DNA from: JACJXW01 sp964418125
GTDB lineage: Bacteria; Bacteroidota; Bacteroidia; Chitinophagales; Saprospiraceae
DNA: 64,000 nucleotides
Assembly: GCA_964418125.1 (NCBI GenBank)
Contig: CAYQKY010000012.1
Coordinates: 31,092-95,091 of the forward strand
Direction: 5' to 3'
This document shows, one piece after another, positions 16,271 through 24,100 of this stretch. Position 1 is the first letter of the stretch; each line of letters starts with the position of its first letter. The notes beneath the pieces were generated by a model. That model did no database searches and was not told the DNA's origin. It saw only the letters and a program-made list of their open reading frames with translations. The position numbers and the translations under genes are program-made.

Positions 16271-17992
16271 ATGAAGAATTTTATATGGATATTAATTATT
16301 TTAATTCTTGTAGATGCAAATAAAAGCATTGCACAAATAGCACCCTCTGTCGAAGGCAACGTAAATAACCTACACGTCAGAGAATACAACCTGACGATTG
16401 ACAAAAAAGCTGCTACTGTTTCTTATCCCCAAATCACCTTTCAAAAAACCTTTGGCGGTAGCGCAACCGATTATGCCTACACGTTGACGCAGACCACCGG
16501 CGAAGGATACATTCTTGCAGGCTATACTGAAAGTTTTGGTGAAGGTAGCAGAGATGTCTATCTCATTCGCACTGACCAGCAGGGGAATATGCTCTGGTCA
16601 AAGACCATTGGCAATAGCAACACGGACTATGCGTGGGCAATTGCCCAAACCGCAGACGGAGGCTTTATCATTGGGGCGCATACTGAAAGTTTCGGACAAG
16701 GCGGGCACGATGTAAACCTCATCCGAACCAATCCGCAGGGCGAAGTGATTTGGTCAAAAACCTATGGCGGTGCGAGTGCCGATGGAGCGTACTCTCTGCA
16801 ACCGGCCTTTGACGGCGGCTTCATCGTTGCAGCGCATACCAGCAGCTATGGCGAGGGGCAACACGAAATTTATTTACTTCGAACCGATGCTGACGGCGAA
16901 GTTTTGTGGGCAAAAACCTACGGCAATACCGGTGGCGATTTTTTGAGAGCTATTGACCTGACTCCTGATTTGGGTTTTATCATGGTTGCTGAAACGTACA
17001 GTTTTGGTGCAGGCAACGCCGACATTTATGTGATCAGAACCGATATGAATGGCGACACTTTGTGGACAAGAACTTTCGGCGGCGCAGGCGACGATTTTGG
17101 CTATTCCGTCCGGCTGACCAGTGACCAAGCCTACATCATTGCGGGGCATAGTCGCAGCTTCGGGCAGGGGCAATTGGATGCGCTTTTAATGAAAATTGAC
17201 GACCACGGCGAGATTTTGTGGGCAAAAACCTACGGCGGTTTGGATGAAGATTTTGCTTACTCCGTCGAACCTACGGTGGATGGCGGCTACATTATGACGG
17301 GTGGCACTAAAAGTTTTGCAACGGGCGGTTTTTGCGATGTGCTTTGCAACGACGTATATTTAATAAAAACCGACGAGAACGGCGATACCCTCTGGACGAA
17401 AGCCTACGGCAGTTTGGGCGAAGAACGGGGTTGGACAGTAAGGGCAACTTTGGACGATGGCTATGCGGTAGCAGGCATTACAACGGGTTTTGGATCGGGC
17501 GCAGAGGATTTTTATTTTATAAAAACCGATGCCGACGGCAATGCCGGATGTGCTGAAAAAGGAACAGAAACGATAGTGGGAACGCCTGATTTGGAAGTCA
17601 ATTTTACAGCAACGGTAGTGGGTTCGGGTACGGTGACGGCGGTTGCCACGCCTGTTTCGGGTACACCCGCTACCCTGGAAAATACTTTGTGCTTCACAAC
17701 TTCCGTAAATGAACCCGATTTACAGCAAAACTTTCACATATTCCCTAATCCTACAACCGGGTATTTTGAACTGGAATATATCCTTGAACGCCACCAAACT
17801 ATTGCCCTTCAGCTTTTTGGACTGGATGGCAAAGTGATTTTTCAAACCAGCCCCGTAATGCAAATGCCGGGTAGCTATCGCCAAAGTTTGGACGGACAAC
17901 AGTTTGGCCTTTCTTCTGGAATTTACATTATAAAAATAAAAACAGGGGAAACAGAGGCTCTTCACAAACTAGCTATTGTCGATTCAAAATAA
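16271..17992 (+). CDS. T9SS-sorted surface protein with seven ~52-residue repeats
   Basis: A 573-residue secreted protein: signal peptide (ILIILILVDANKSIAQ), seven tandem repeats of about 52 residues, a short linker, and a T9SS type A sorting domain (IFPNPTTGYFELEYIL, about residue 490). Each repeat runs T-(F/Y)-G-G... D-(F/Y)-(A/G)-Y-S... G-G-(F/Y)-I-(I/V)-A... S-F-G-x-G... D-x-(Y)-L-I-(R/K)-T-D-x-x-G-(D/E)-x-L-W-(S/T/A)-K. A closed beta-propeller of seven blades is the simplest reading. No catalytic residues are recognisable. An ATG at 16262 is the other possible start. Its place in the copper operon may be incidental. Confidence 0.8.
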   Translation: MKNFIWILIILILVDANKSIAQIAPSVEGNVNNLHVREYNLTIDKKAATVSYPQITFQKTFGGSATDYAYTLTQTTGEGYILAGYTESFGEGSRDVYLIRTDQQGNMLWSKTIGNSNTDYAWAIAQTADGGFIIGAHTESFGQGGHDVNLIRTNPQGEVIWSKTYGGASADGAYSLQPAFDGGFIVAAHTSSYGEGQHEIYLLRTDADGEVLWAKTYGNTGGDFLRAIDLTPDLGFIMVAETYSFGAGNADIYVIRTDMNGDTLWTRTFGGAGDDFGYSVRLTSDQAYIIAGHSRSFGQGQLDALLMKIDDHGEILWAKTYGGLDEDFAYSVEPTVDGGYIMTGGTKSFATGGFCDVLCNDVYLIKTDENGDTLWTKAYGSLGEERGWTVRATLDDGYAVAGITTGFGSGAEDFYFIKTDADGNAGCAEKGTETIVGTPDLEVNFTATVVGSGTVTAVATPVSGTPATLENTLCFTTSVNEPDLQQNFHIFPNPTTGYFELEYILERHQTIALQLFGLDGKVIFQTSPVMQMPGSYRQSLDGQQFGLSSGIYIIKIKTGETEALHKLAIVDSK

Positions 17993-18146
17993 CTTAAGCA
18001 TGAATGCAAATTGTACTTAGCAACCAATGGCCTTGAAATGGGCGCCCAGGCCATCTGGAGAATAATGCTTGCACTAAACGGAGCATTATGTGCTTCGATG
18101 TTGCCAAGCGGCATTTCTTCTTATACAACCAATAAAAGTTTAAACG

Positions 18147-18467
18147 ATGAAATCTCTAAAATCACTTGGTGTTTTAACCTTATTGTTCTGCATGGCTTTG
18201 TTTGCCTGGTCCTGTGGGGGCAATGGTACTCATGATCACGGTAACCATGACCATAAAGCCACTCATACGGAGGCTTCCCATGATGGCCATGACCATGATG
18301 CACCCACTGCCGAGGCACATCATGGAGAGGGCAAAGAATACACCTCTGCTTATGTCTGCCCCATGCATTGCGAAGGCAGCGGTAGTGAAAGTGCAGGTAC
18401 ATGCCCGGTTTGCGGGATGGATTACGTTGCGCAGGCAGAGCATACCAAGGATGGGCACAGCCATTAA
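18147..18467 (+). CDS. His-rich lipoprotein with heavy-metal-binding domain
   Basis: A 106-residue lipoprotein: hydrophobic leader with lipobox ending AWSC, a His/Asp-rich linker (HDHGNHDHKATH and similar), then a short heavy-metal-binding domain (YVCPMHC, GTCPVCGMDYV), and a His-containing tail (DGHSH). The binding domain is the same module as in the adaptor at 11016, suggesting capture of copper in the periplasm and handover to the pump. A strong terminator follows. The 154-bp stretch upstream (17993-18146) shows no gene. Confidence 0.87.
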   Translation: MKSLKSLGVLTLLFCMALFAWSCGGNGTHDHGNHDHKATHTEASHDGHDHDAPTAEAHHGEGKEYTSAYVCPMHCEGSGSESAGTCPVCGMDYVAQAEHTKDGHSH

Positions 18468-18478
18468 TTCGTTTTCTG

Positions 18479-18516
18479 AAACCCGGAAGGCTGTCTCCGA
18501 TAGCCTTCCGGGTTTT
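18479..18516 (+). terminator. Rho-independent-like terminator
   Basis: A perfect 14-bp stem (aaacccggaaggct / agccttccgggttt) with a 9-base loop directly after the His-rich lipoprotein gene, whose distal arm ends in a T-run. It probably closes the transcript that covers the first part of the copper island. Confidence 0.8.
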
Positions 18517-18533
18517 GAATTAAATTTATGCCA

Positions 18534-19769
18534 ATGAAAAAGCCTCTTTTCGTTTTCTTATTAATAATTAGCTTAATGTCCTGTCAGCACAATTCAGGCC
18601 ATGGGGATTCGGAGGGGCTGCTTATTAAAGCAATTCCCGTCCCAACAAAGGAAAGTGGAGAACCTAACCTTTTTGTATCCAAAGATGGCCAGGCACTACT
18701 CTCCTGGGTAGAATACCTCAATGACACGACAGGCGCTTTACTGTTTTCCAGGCTGGAAAATGACAAATGGAGCGAGCCAAATGAAATTGCAAGAGGATCT
18801 GACTGGTTTGTCAATTGGGCGGATTTTCCCTCTCTGGCATCTTTTCATAACAAGCCTAATAGCGTAGCTGCCCATTGGTTGCAGAAAAGCGCCAACGGAA
18901 CGTACGATTATGATGTACGCATTGCTCTTTCAAAAGATGGGGGCTATCATTGGGGGCCTTCCTTTATTCCACATCGGGATGGAATAGCTGCCGAACACGG
19001 TTTTGTCACTATGTTCCCGCTTCAGGATGGACGCATGTTTATTGTATGGCTCGATGGCAGGAATACTAAAGGTTCCGAAGGCCATGAGGATGCTCACGCT
19101 CATGGAGGGGCGATGGCACTAAGGACTGCCGAGTTTGACGAAGACGGCAACCTTTATGAAGAAGCAGAACTTGATACAAGGGTTTGTGATTGTTGCCAAA
19201 CAGATGCTGTAATGACTAATTCCGGGCCGGTAGTTGTTTATCGGGACCGGTCGGAAGAGGAGGTAAGAGACATTTCTATTGTCCGAAAAATAAATGGCCA
19301 ATGGACAGCGCCTCAGAAGGTGCATGAGGATAACTGGAAAATTGCCGGATGCCCTGTTAATGGCCCTGCCATTACAGCTCAAAATAATACCGTTGCCGTT
19401 GCCTGGTTCAGCATGCCCGAAGAAAAGCCACAAGTGAAGGTAGCCTTTTCAGATGATAGCGGCGAAACCTTCTCTGTGCCAATCCGTGTGGATGAGGGCA
19501 ATCCTTTGGGGCGCGTGGATATAGAATTGCTTAATGGCAATGAGGCGGTGGTTAGCTGGATGGAGGAAAAAGAAGATGGTGCAACCATCAATGCAGTCAA
19601 AGTTGATTTGCAGGGTAAAATGGGCGCCCCCTTTTTAATGGCTGCTACTAACCCTTCCCGGCAAAGTGGGTTCCCGGTGATGGCAAAGCGTGATAAACAA
19701 ATCATTTTTGCCTGGACAGATGCGGACAGCCTATCTAGCGTGAAGACGGCCATTATGAACATCGAATAG
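18534..19769 (+). CDS. Sialidase/BNR-repeat-like lipoprotein
   Basis: A 411-residue lipoprotein with lipobox ending SLMSC. Aspartate-box-like turns recur (SKDGGYHWGPS, SDDSGETFS), as in six-bladed sialidase/neuraminidase-like propellers. Two Cys-containing motifs, RVCDCCQT and IAGCPVNGP, are unusual for a sialidase and may form a metal or disulfide site. A sialidase arginine triad is not evident, so catalysis is doubtful. Given its neighbours, a periplasmic or surface copper-linked role is possible. An ATG 6 bp upstream at 18528 is equally likely. Confidence 0.7.
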   Translation: MKKPLFVFLLIISLMSCQHNSGHGDSEGLLIKAIPVPTKESGEPNLFVSKDGQALLSWVEYLNDTTGALLFSRLENDKWSEPNEIARGSDWFVNWADFPSLASFHNKPNSVAAHWLQKSANGTYDYDVRIALSKDGGYHWGPSFIPHRDGIAAEHGFVTMFPLQDGRMFIVWLDGRNTKGSEGHEDAHAHGGAMALRTAEFDEDGNLYEEAELDTRVCDCCQTDAVMTNSGPVVVYRDRSEEEVRDISIVRKINGQWTAPQKVHEDNWKIAGCPVNGPAITAQNNTVAVAWFSMPEEKPQVKVAFSDDSGETFSVPIRVDEGNPLGRVDIELLNGNEAVVSWMEEKEDGATINAVKVDLQGKMGAPFLMAATNPSRQSGFPVMAKRDKQIIFAWTDADSLSSVKTAIMNIE

Positions 19770-19991
19770 CCTGTCAATTTTTGTAATGGGAAATTTGCAC
19801 ACTTGGCAACGTGCAATCAAAACAGGCTGGTTTTCCAGGAGCGCTTTTTCCTTTATCCGGCCCCGGCCTTTTTGGTATGGGATAAATTGTTGAAGAACAG
19901 CTTCCGGCTGACAAAAATCATTGGTGAAACAAGAGTTTATTGCTAACTTTACTCCAAAGCTTGCATTTGGTATAATAATATTTTCAACTTC

Positions 19992-20408
19992 ATGCTAAAA
20001 GCTGTTATCCATATCGCCGTTGCTTTTTCGGTATTCCTCAGCTCCGGAGGCTTTTGGATAAACAGCCACTATTGCGAGGATGAATTCGTAAAAACGAGCT
20101 TCTTCTTCAGCTTCGGAAGTTGTTGCGCCAAGGATGCCGTTACCCCATGTTCCAGGGACGAGGAGGATCACAAGGAAGATAAAAATTGTTGCCACAACGA
20201 ATCGACTTACTACAAGCTTGATCAGGACCAGCAGATCCCGATAATCGGGATCGATGTTACCGGCCGCCCGATCAGCTTGAGCGCCATTCTTCCTCCTCAA
20301 AGGATCCTCATTCCTTCATTTGATAAGCAATACTTTCCATTCCTGTATTATGTCCCTCCGCTTTTAGTCTACGACAGGCAAGCGTGGTTACAGTCCTTTC
20401 TTTGTTAG
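19992..20408 (+). CDS. HYC_CC_PP family protein (second copy)
   Basis: A 138-residue paralogue of the protein at 5359: N-terminal helix, INSHYCE motif, Cys pairs (GSCCAKD and KNCCHNE) and a C-terminal PP (YVPPLLV). It has more Cys than the first copy. The two copies bracket the copper efflux and oxidation genes. The 222-bp gap before it (19770-19991) has no gene; TAACTTTA near 19937, one base off the -7 consensus, may belong to its promoter. Confidence 0.78.
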   Translation: MLKAVIHIAVAFSVFLSSGGFWINSHYCEDEFVKTSFFFSFGSCCAKDAVTPCSRDEEDHKEDKNCCHNESTYYKLDQDQQIPIIGIDVTGRPISLSAILPPQRILIPSFDKQYFPFLYYVPPLLVYDRQAWLQSFLC

Positions 20409-20602
20409 CGGTTCCTTTCTCATCCTGCACAAGGCCCCTGCCAGGAGCTGCAGGTATATCCTGTCATTCCGGGTATCATTACTGATTGTATAGGTTGTCC
20501 TTTGTTGGTCTGGCGGGGGCCTGGCCACCGGCGATAAGCCGGGCCCAGGTAAGTGCCGTCTTTTTTCCGGGCATAACCTGCCCTGATTTCCGCTAACACT
20601 AA

Positions 20603-20764
20603 GAGGCTGTTTCATTTAAGTCCTTTGATTTTCTTATAGCCCTTTTTTTACCACTCGTCAGCCTTTTTTCGTCCCGTACCTTCCAGGTACGAAACTCAAA
20701 AATGGCTTCGATTGGCAAAAAAATCATCTATAATAAATTTCAAAAACTTAAATGAAACAGCCTC
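20603..20764. mobile_element. 162-bp inverted-repeat element with GAG ends (MITE family, copy 2)
   Basis: Perfect 19-bp terminal inverted repeats (gaggctgtttcatttaagt), flanked on both sides by TAA (20600-20602 and 20765-20767) in direct orientation. A GAG... end and a 3-bp TNA duplication are the pattern of the IS1031 branch of the IS5 family. The middle carries a small hairpin, gtacc/ggtac. The element ends 18 bp before the ATG of the regulator at 20783, so it must supply or displace that gene's promoter. The remaining part of the 20409-20782 gap (20409-20600) shows no gene. Confidence 0.8.
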
Positions 20765-20782
20765 TAAAACCACCCCCTCAAA

Positions 20783-21364
20783 ATGGAATCATACGAAGTC
20801 CATGAATTGATCATCAAAAACATGATCTGCAGCCGGTGCCTTAAGGTTGCCCGCCAGGACCTGGAAGCCTTGGGCGTAGAAGTGCTGGAGATGAGACTGG
20901 GCAGGGTAAAGTTTCGCCTTCCAAAAGGAAATGTTTCTCTTTCGCAGGTCGAGAAAATCCTGATGGAAGATGATTTCGAATTCGTTAAAGACAAGGAGGA
21001 ACAAGCCGCAGAAAAGATAAAACTGGCTTTAGTCGAAATGGTCAGCAGCCTTCCATTACATCGGGAGAAAAAGCTATCAGACATTCTCGCCGAAAAACTC
21101 CACAGGGACTACTGGAGCCTGAGCAAGGCCTTTTCTAAAACGGAAGGAATTACCATCGAGCGGTATTTTATCCTGTTGCGGATAGAAAAGGTAAAAGAGC
21201 TGATCGAGTATGATGAGCTAAATTTTTCAGAGATCGCTTATGAGCTGGGTTATAACAATATCTATCACCTTTCCGGCCAGTTTAAACAAATAGTGGGGAT
21301 GAGCATGAGCGAGTACAAACAGCTGAAAGACAAGCCGCGCTCTCCTTTAGACAAGATTTTGTAA
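20783..21364 (+). CDS. AraC-family regulator with N-terminal HMA-like metal-binding domain
   Basis: A 193-residue regulator. Residues 1-70 resemble a small ferredoxin-fold heavy-metal (HMA) domain with the motif NMICSRC (Cys16, Cys19). From about residue 95 to the end is an AraC DNA-binding domain (YWSLSKAFSK, ERYFILLRIEKVKELI, NFSEIAYELGYNNIYHLSGQ). Proteins of this design occur in many Bacteroidota, but their signal is not established to my knowledge. The Cys pair and location suggest copper sensing. The C-terminal 22 codons and about 80 bp of 3' flank recur in decayed form at 59545-59690. A MITE lies just upstream. Confidence 0.87.
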   Translation: MESYEVHELIIKNMICSRCLKVARQDLEALGVEVLEMRLGRVKFRLPKGNVSLSQVEKILMEDDFEFVKDKEEQAAEKIKLALVEMVSSLPLHREKKLSDILAEKLHRDYWSLSKAFSKTEGITIERYFILLRIEKVKELIEYDELNFSEIAYELGYNNIYHLSGQFKQIVGMSMSEYKQLKDKPRSPLDKIL

Positions 21365-21541
21365 ACATTAGCCAAAAGAAGATAAAGGGTTGTGAATAAA
21401 TTGTTGTAAATTAATGATTGTTAAAGGGTTACGATGCACGTGCCCATTTCGCCCCTTCCATATCCTGCCGGCAATTCTCATCGTTTTCGGGGAGGGGCAG
21501 GCGGAAAAAAGCGCTGAAATTCAGTGTCGCAAAAGCCATTT

Positions 21542-21565
21542 TTTTCAATTGCGCGCAATTGAAAA
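21542..21565. promoter_or_regulatory. Perfect 24-bp palindrome
   Basis: Half-site ttttcaattgcg followed by its exact complement with no spacer. It lies between the regulator gene and the small membrane genes, 17 bp before the next MITE. A perfect symmetric site of this length could be an operator for a dimeric regulator or a recombination site. Apart from this and the MITE, the gap 21365-21760 holds only flank sequence shared with 59611-59690. Confidence 0.5.
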
Positions 21566-21582
21566 GCCTGTTTATTGCCTTA

Positions 21583-21744
21583 GAGCTTGTTTGGGGGCCC
21601 ATCTTTGAGCTGCAAAGGCCGCTTTTTTGATGACACTGCGTTGAGAAAATCCTCATTTAGCTACGGCTAAACTTCGGTTTTCCCGCCTTGTTTCATCAAA
21701 AAATTGACTCTTTTCGCTATCAAACCCGGCCTCCAAACAAGCTC
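21583..21744. mobile_element. 162-bp inverted-repeat element with GAG ends (MITE family, copy 3)
   Basis: Terminal inverted repeats gagcttgtttggg(g/a)gg, flanked by TTA on the left and TAA on the right. It has the same length as copy 2 and the same plan, with a small central hairpin (ttagc/gctaa), although its internal sequence is quite different. It sits 16 bp upstream of the DUF2933-like gene. Confidence 0.75.
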
Positions 21745-21760
21745 TAAAACAACAACCGAC

Positions 21761-21985
21761 ATGAACAAAAAACGCCTTTTCTGGATGCTGGTTGGCTGTA
21801 CTTTGCCCCTCTTGCTGATATTCTTTGCTCCGGCGCTGGGGCTGAGTGAAAATACGGGCCTTTTCCTGTTCATCCTGGCGATGTTTGCCTGCCATTTGCT
21901 TATGCCGCATGGGCATGGGCAACATGGCGGACAAAGCGACTCAGATAACGAAAAAGAAAAAACTTATGAGCATCATTCACATTAG
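21761..21985 (+). CDS. DUF2933-like small membrane protein
   Basis: A 74-residue protein with two hydrophobic helices and the ending MFACHLLMPHGHGQHGG, as in DUF2933 proteins, whose Cys and His-rich C-termini are often found beside copper and mercury resistance genes. A longer frame from 21704 would start inside the MITE and is unlikely. The C-terminus overlaps the next gene by 20 bp. Function is unknown; the His-rich tail suggests metal contact. Confidence 0.75.
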   Translation: MNKKRLFWMLVGCTLPLLLIFFAPALGLSENTGLFLFILAMFACHLLMPHGHGQHGGQSDSDNEKEKTYEHHSH

Positions 21986-22259
21986 AAAATTCGGACTGGC
22001 GGTTGGCCTCACCTGGGCCTTGCTCTACCTGGGCTGCGCCCTGGTTATGCTGACTGTCGGCAAGGACGGCACAGTACGATTTTTTAACAGCCTGCTTCAT
22101 GGCCTGGACACCGCCCCTGTCATCAGAATGGATGTGCCTCTTTACGAAGTGTGCATTGGGCTGGTGGAATCTTTTGTATTGGGATGGCTGGTGGGAGCCT
22201 GTGTTGCAGGTATTTATAATTTCAGTTTAGGGATGGGTACAAAGATTAGAAAATCCTAA
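21966..22259 (+). CDS. DUF5676-like membrane protein
   Basis: A 97-residue inner-membrane protein with two or three helices (VGLTWALLYLGCALVML, GLVESFVLGWLVGACVAGIY) and the conserved middle FFNSLLHGLD. It matches the DUF5676 pattern, a family commonly next to DUF2933 genes and metal pumps. It overlaps the preceding gene and is likely co-translated with it. This pair is absent from the decayed second copy of the segment at 59545-60620. Confidence 0.78.
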   Translation: MSIIHIRKFGLAVGLTWALLYLGCALVMLTVGKDGTVRFFNSLLHGLDTAPVIRMDVPLYEVCIGLVESFVLGWLVGACVAGIYNFSLGMGTKIRKS

Positions 22260-22270
22260 AAGTTAAAACC

Positions 22271-22606
22271 ATGATCAAGAAAAAGTATCTCAAAAGCAAA
22301 GGCCTGTGTAAAGTTACATTCAGCCTGCCGCTGGACGCAGTTCAAAAAGGGCAGGAAATCCGGGTCGTTGGAGACTTCAATGATTGGAACTGGGAAAACG
22401 GGCTGAAAATGAAAGCGGCTAAAACTGCTTATCAGGTTACGGTTGATCTCGAGGCCGGCAAGGAGTATGAATTCCGTTACCAGATGGGCGATGGGCAATG
22501 GGCGAACGACCCTGAAGCTGACGGCTATGCGCCTTCTCCGTATGAGGGGGTGCACAATTGTGTCGTATCGGTGGAGGGAGGCGGTTCGCCCGGCGACAGC
22601 AAGTGA
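22271..22606 (+). CDS. CBM48/AMPK-type glycogen-binding domain protein
   Basis: A 111-residue single-domain protein: TFSLPLDAVQKGQEIRVVGD, FNDWNWENG, then YEFRYQMGDGQWAND, the layout of isoamylase N-terminal/CBM48 glycogen-binding modules with the W-x-W-type ligand face. It is probably cytoplasmic and lacks an enzyme domain. The role is unclear; binding of glycogen or another polysaccharide is inferred. A decayed copy of its last 42 codons is at 59688-59816. Confidence 0.85.
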   Translation: MIKKKYLKSKGLCKVTFSLPLDAVQKGQEIRVVGDFNDWNWENGLKMKAAKTAYQVTVDLEAGKEYEFRYQMGDGQWANDPEADGYAPSPYEGVHNCVVSVEGGGSPGDSK

Positions 22607-22645
22607 GGATCGCCTCATTATTGGGGATAAAAACATTTGACAATG

Positions 22646-22705
22646 GAATACGCCTATCTTTTCTGGTATCAATTAAAACCTGTTAACAGTTTGTCTCATG
22701 CTTAA
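22646..22705 (+). pseudogene. C-terminal remnant of a lycopene-cyclase-domain gene
   Basis: The frame encodes EYAYLFWYQLKPVNSLSHA and stop, which aligns with the last residues of the intact protein at 59846-60556 (YEHLFWYRLKPEDNLSHA). The rest of the gene is missing. The stop overlaps the start of the dehydrogenase at 22698 exactly as in the second copy, showing that both segments descend from one arrangement. Confidence 0.85.
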
Positions 22706-24068
22706 CCAATGCCCACATAGCACCGTTTGCCTGCCGGCTACCCGCTTGCCGCGGATCGTAGTCGTCGGAGCGGGCTTCGCCGGCATCAACCTGATAAAGA
22801 AACTGCAAAACAAAGCGGTGCAGGTGGTTTTGCTGGACAAAAACAACTTCCATCAATTCCAGCCATTGCTGTATCAGGTGGCTATTGCAGGGCTGGAGCC
22901 GGACTCTATCGTATCGCCTGTCCGGAAGCTGTTCCAGGGGTATAAAAACCTGGTGTACCGCATGGCAGAAGTGGTGCGGGTTGAACCGGAAACAAACCGG
23001 GTATTTACAGACATCGGATGGGTACGCTACGATTACCTGGTTTTAGCCACAGGCAGCAGGACGAACTACTACGGCTTACAGGACTTAGAACGGAATAGCG
23101 TGGGCCTTAAGGATATCCGCGACGCCCTCGATATCCGAAGCTGGATACTGCAGAACCTGGAAGAGGCCACCATTACCTGCGGCCCGAAGGAAAAAGATGC
23201 CCTAACCAATTTTGTTATCGTCGGGGGCGGCCCTGCCGGCGTAGAGCTGGCAGGCGCCCTCGCCGAGTTCAGGCGTTACCTCCTGAATAAAGACTATCCG
23301 GAGATCGCTACGGGATGGATGAAAATATACCTGGTTGAGGCAGCCGGCCGCTTGCTGCCGGCGATGTCCGAAAAGGCGTCCGGGCACGCGCTGAAAGTGT
23401 TGAAGGCTCTGGATATCGAGATCGTGCTCAACACCTCGGTAACCGCGTATGACGGCACTAATGTGCAGCTAAGTAACAAAAACAGCCTGGTAGCTCGTAT
23501 GCTCGCCTGGACAGCCGGAGTGAAAGGTGAGGTTCCTTCCGGTTTGAAAGGCAGCGCCCTTGCCAAAGGCAACCGCCTGAAGGTTGACGGCTACAACCGG
23601 CTGGAGAATTACGATAACATATTTGCCATTGGAGATGTGGCGGCTATGGCCTCTCCGGACAGGGCCCAGGGGCACAATATGGTGGCGCAAGTCGCTATAC
23701 AGCAAGGAAAACTGTTGGCGGAAAACCTGTTGCATTACATCAAACATGGTGAGTTCAGGAAGGCTTTCCGTTATAAGGATAAAGGCAGCATGTCTGCAAT
23801 AGGCATGAAAAATGCAGTGGCCGAGATCGGCGGGGCAATCTGGAAAGGCTGGTTCGCCTGGCTGCTATGGTCAACGGTTCACCTGTTTTCCATAATCGGT
23901 TTAAAGAACAAGCTCATGGTTGCCGTCAATTGGATGACGCGCTATTTGACTTATGAAAAAGCCAACCGGCTGATCATCCGGAAATTCAAACCGGCAGGTG
24001 AGACGAGAGGCCCGGCCGGAAAAGACAAACGCAAGAAGGAAATATCCGCTGAAGGTATTCCAAAATAA
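22698..24068 (+). CDS. NDH-2-like NAD(P)/FAD-dependent oxidoreductase
   Basis: A 456-residue type II NADH dehydrogenase-like flavoprotein that would pass electrons from NADH to quinone without pumping protons. It shows an FAD-binding VVVGAGFAGINL near the N-terminus, QFQPLLYQVAIAG, an NAD-binding VIVGGGPAGVELAGALAE, and IFAIGDVAA. The C-terminus has a hydrophobic helix (AWLLWSTVHLFSIIGL) for membrane attachment and a basic tail. The first 24 codons are duplicated in the decayed copy at 60549-60620. Confidence 0.9.
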   Translation: MLNQCPHSTVCLPATRLPRIVVVGAGFAGINLIKKLQNKAVQVVLLDKNNFHQFQPLLYQVAIAGLEPDSIVSPVRKLFQGYKNLVYRMAEVVRVEPETNRVFTDIGWVRYDYLVLATGSRTNYYGLQDLERNSVGLKDIRDALDIRSWILQNLEEATITCGPKEKDALTNFVIVGGGPAGVELAGALAEFRRYLLNKDYPEIATGWMKIYLVEAAGRLLPAMSEKASGHALKVLKALDIEIVLNTSVTAYDGTNVQLSNKNSLVARMLAWTAGVKGEVPSGLKGSALAKGNRLKVDGYNRLENYDNIFAIGDVAAMASPDRAQGHNMVAQVAIQQGKLLAENLLHYIKHGEFRKAFRYKDKGSMSAIGMKNAVAEIGGAIWKGWFAWLLWSTVHLFSIIGLKNKLMVAVNWMTRYLTYEKANRLIIRKFKPAGETRGPAGKDKRKKEISAEGIPK

Positions 24069-24100
24069 CAATAGACAACACAAATTATTATCAAAAAATA

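Noticed and set aside
20238..20256. Palindrome gatcccgataatcgggatc within the second HYC gene
   Set aside because: Lies inside a coding sequence; resembles the ccccgatagctatcgggg palindrome at 12902-12919, but a single instance does not show a function.
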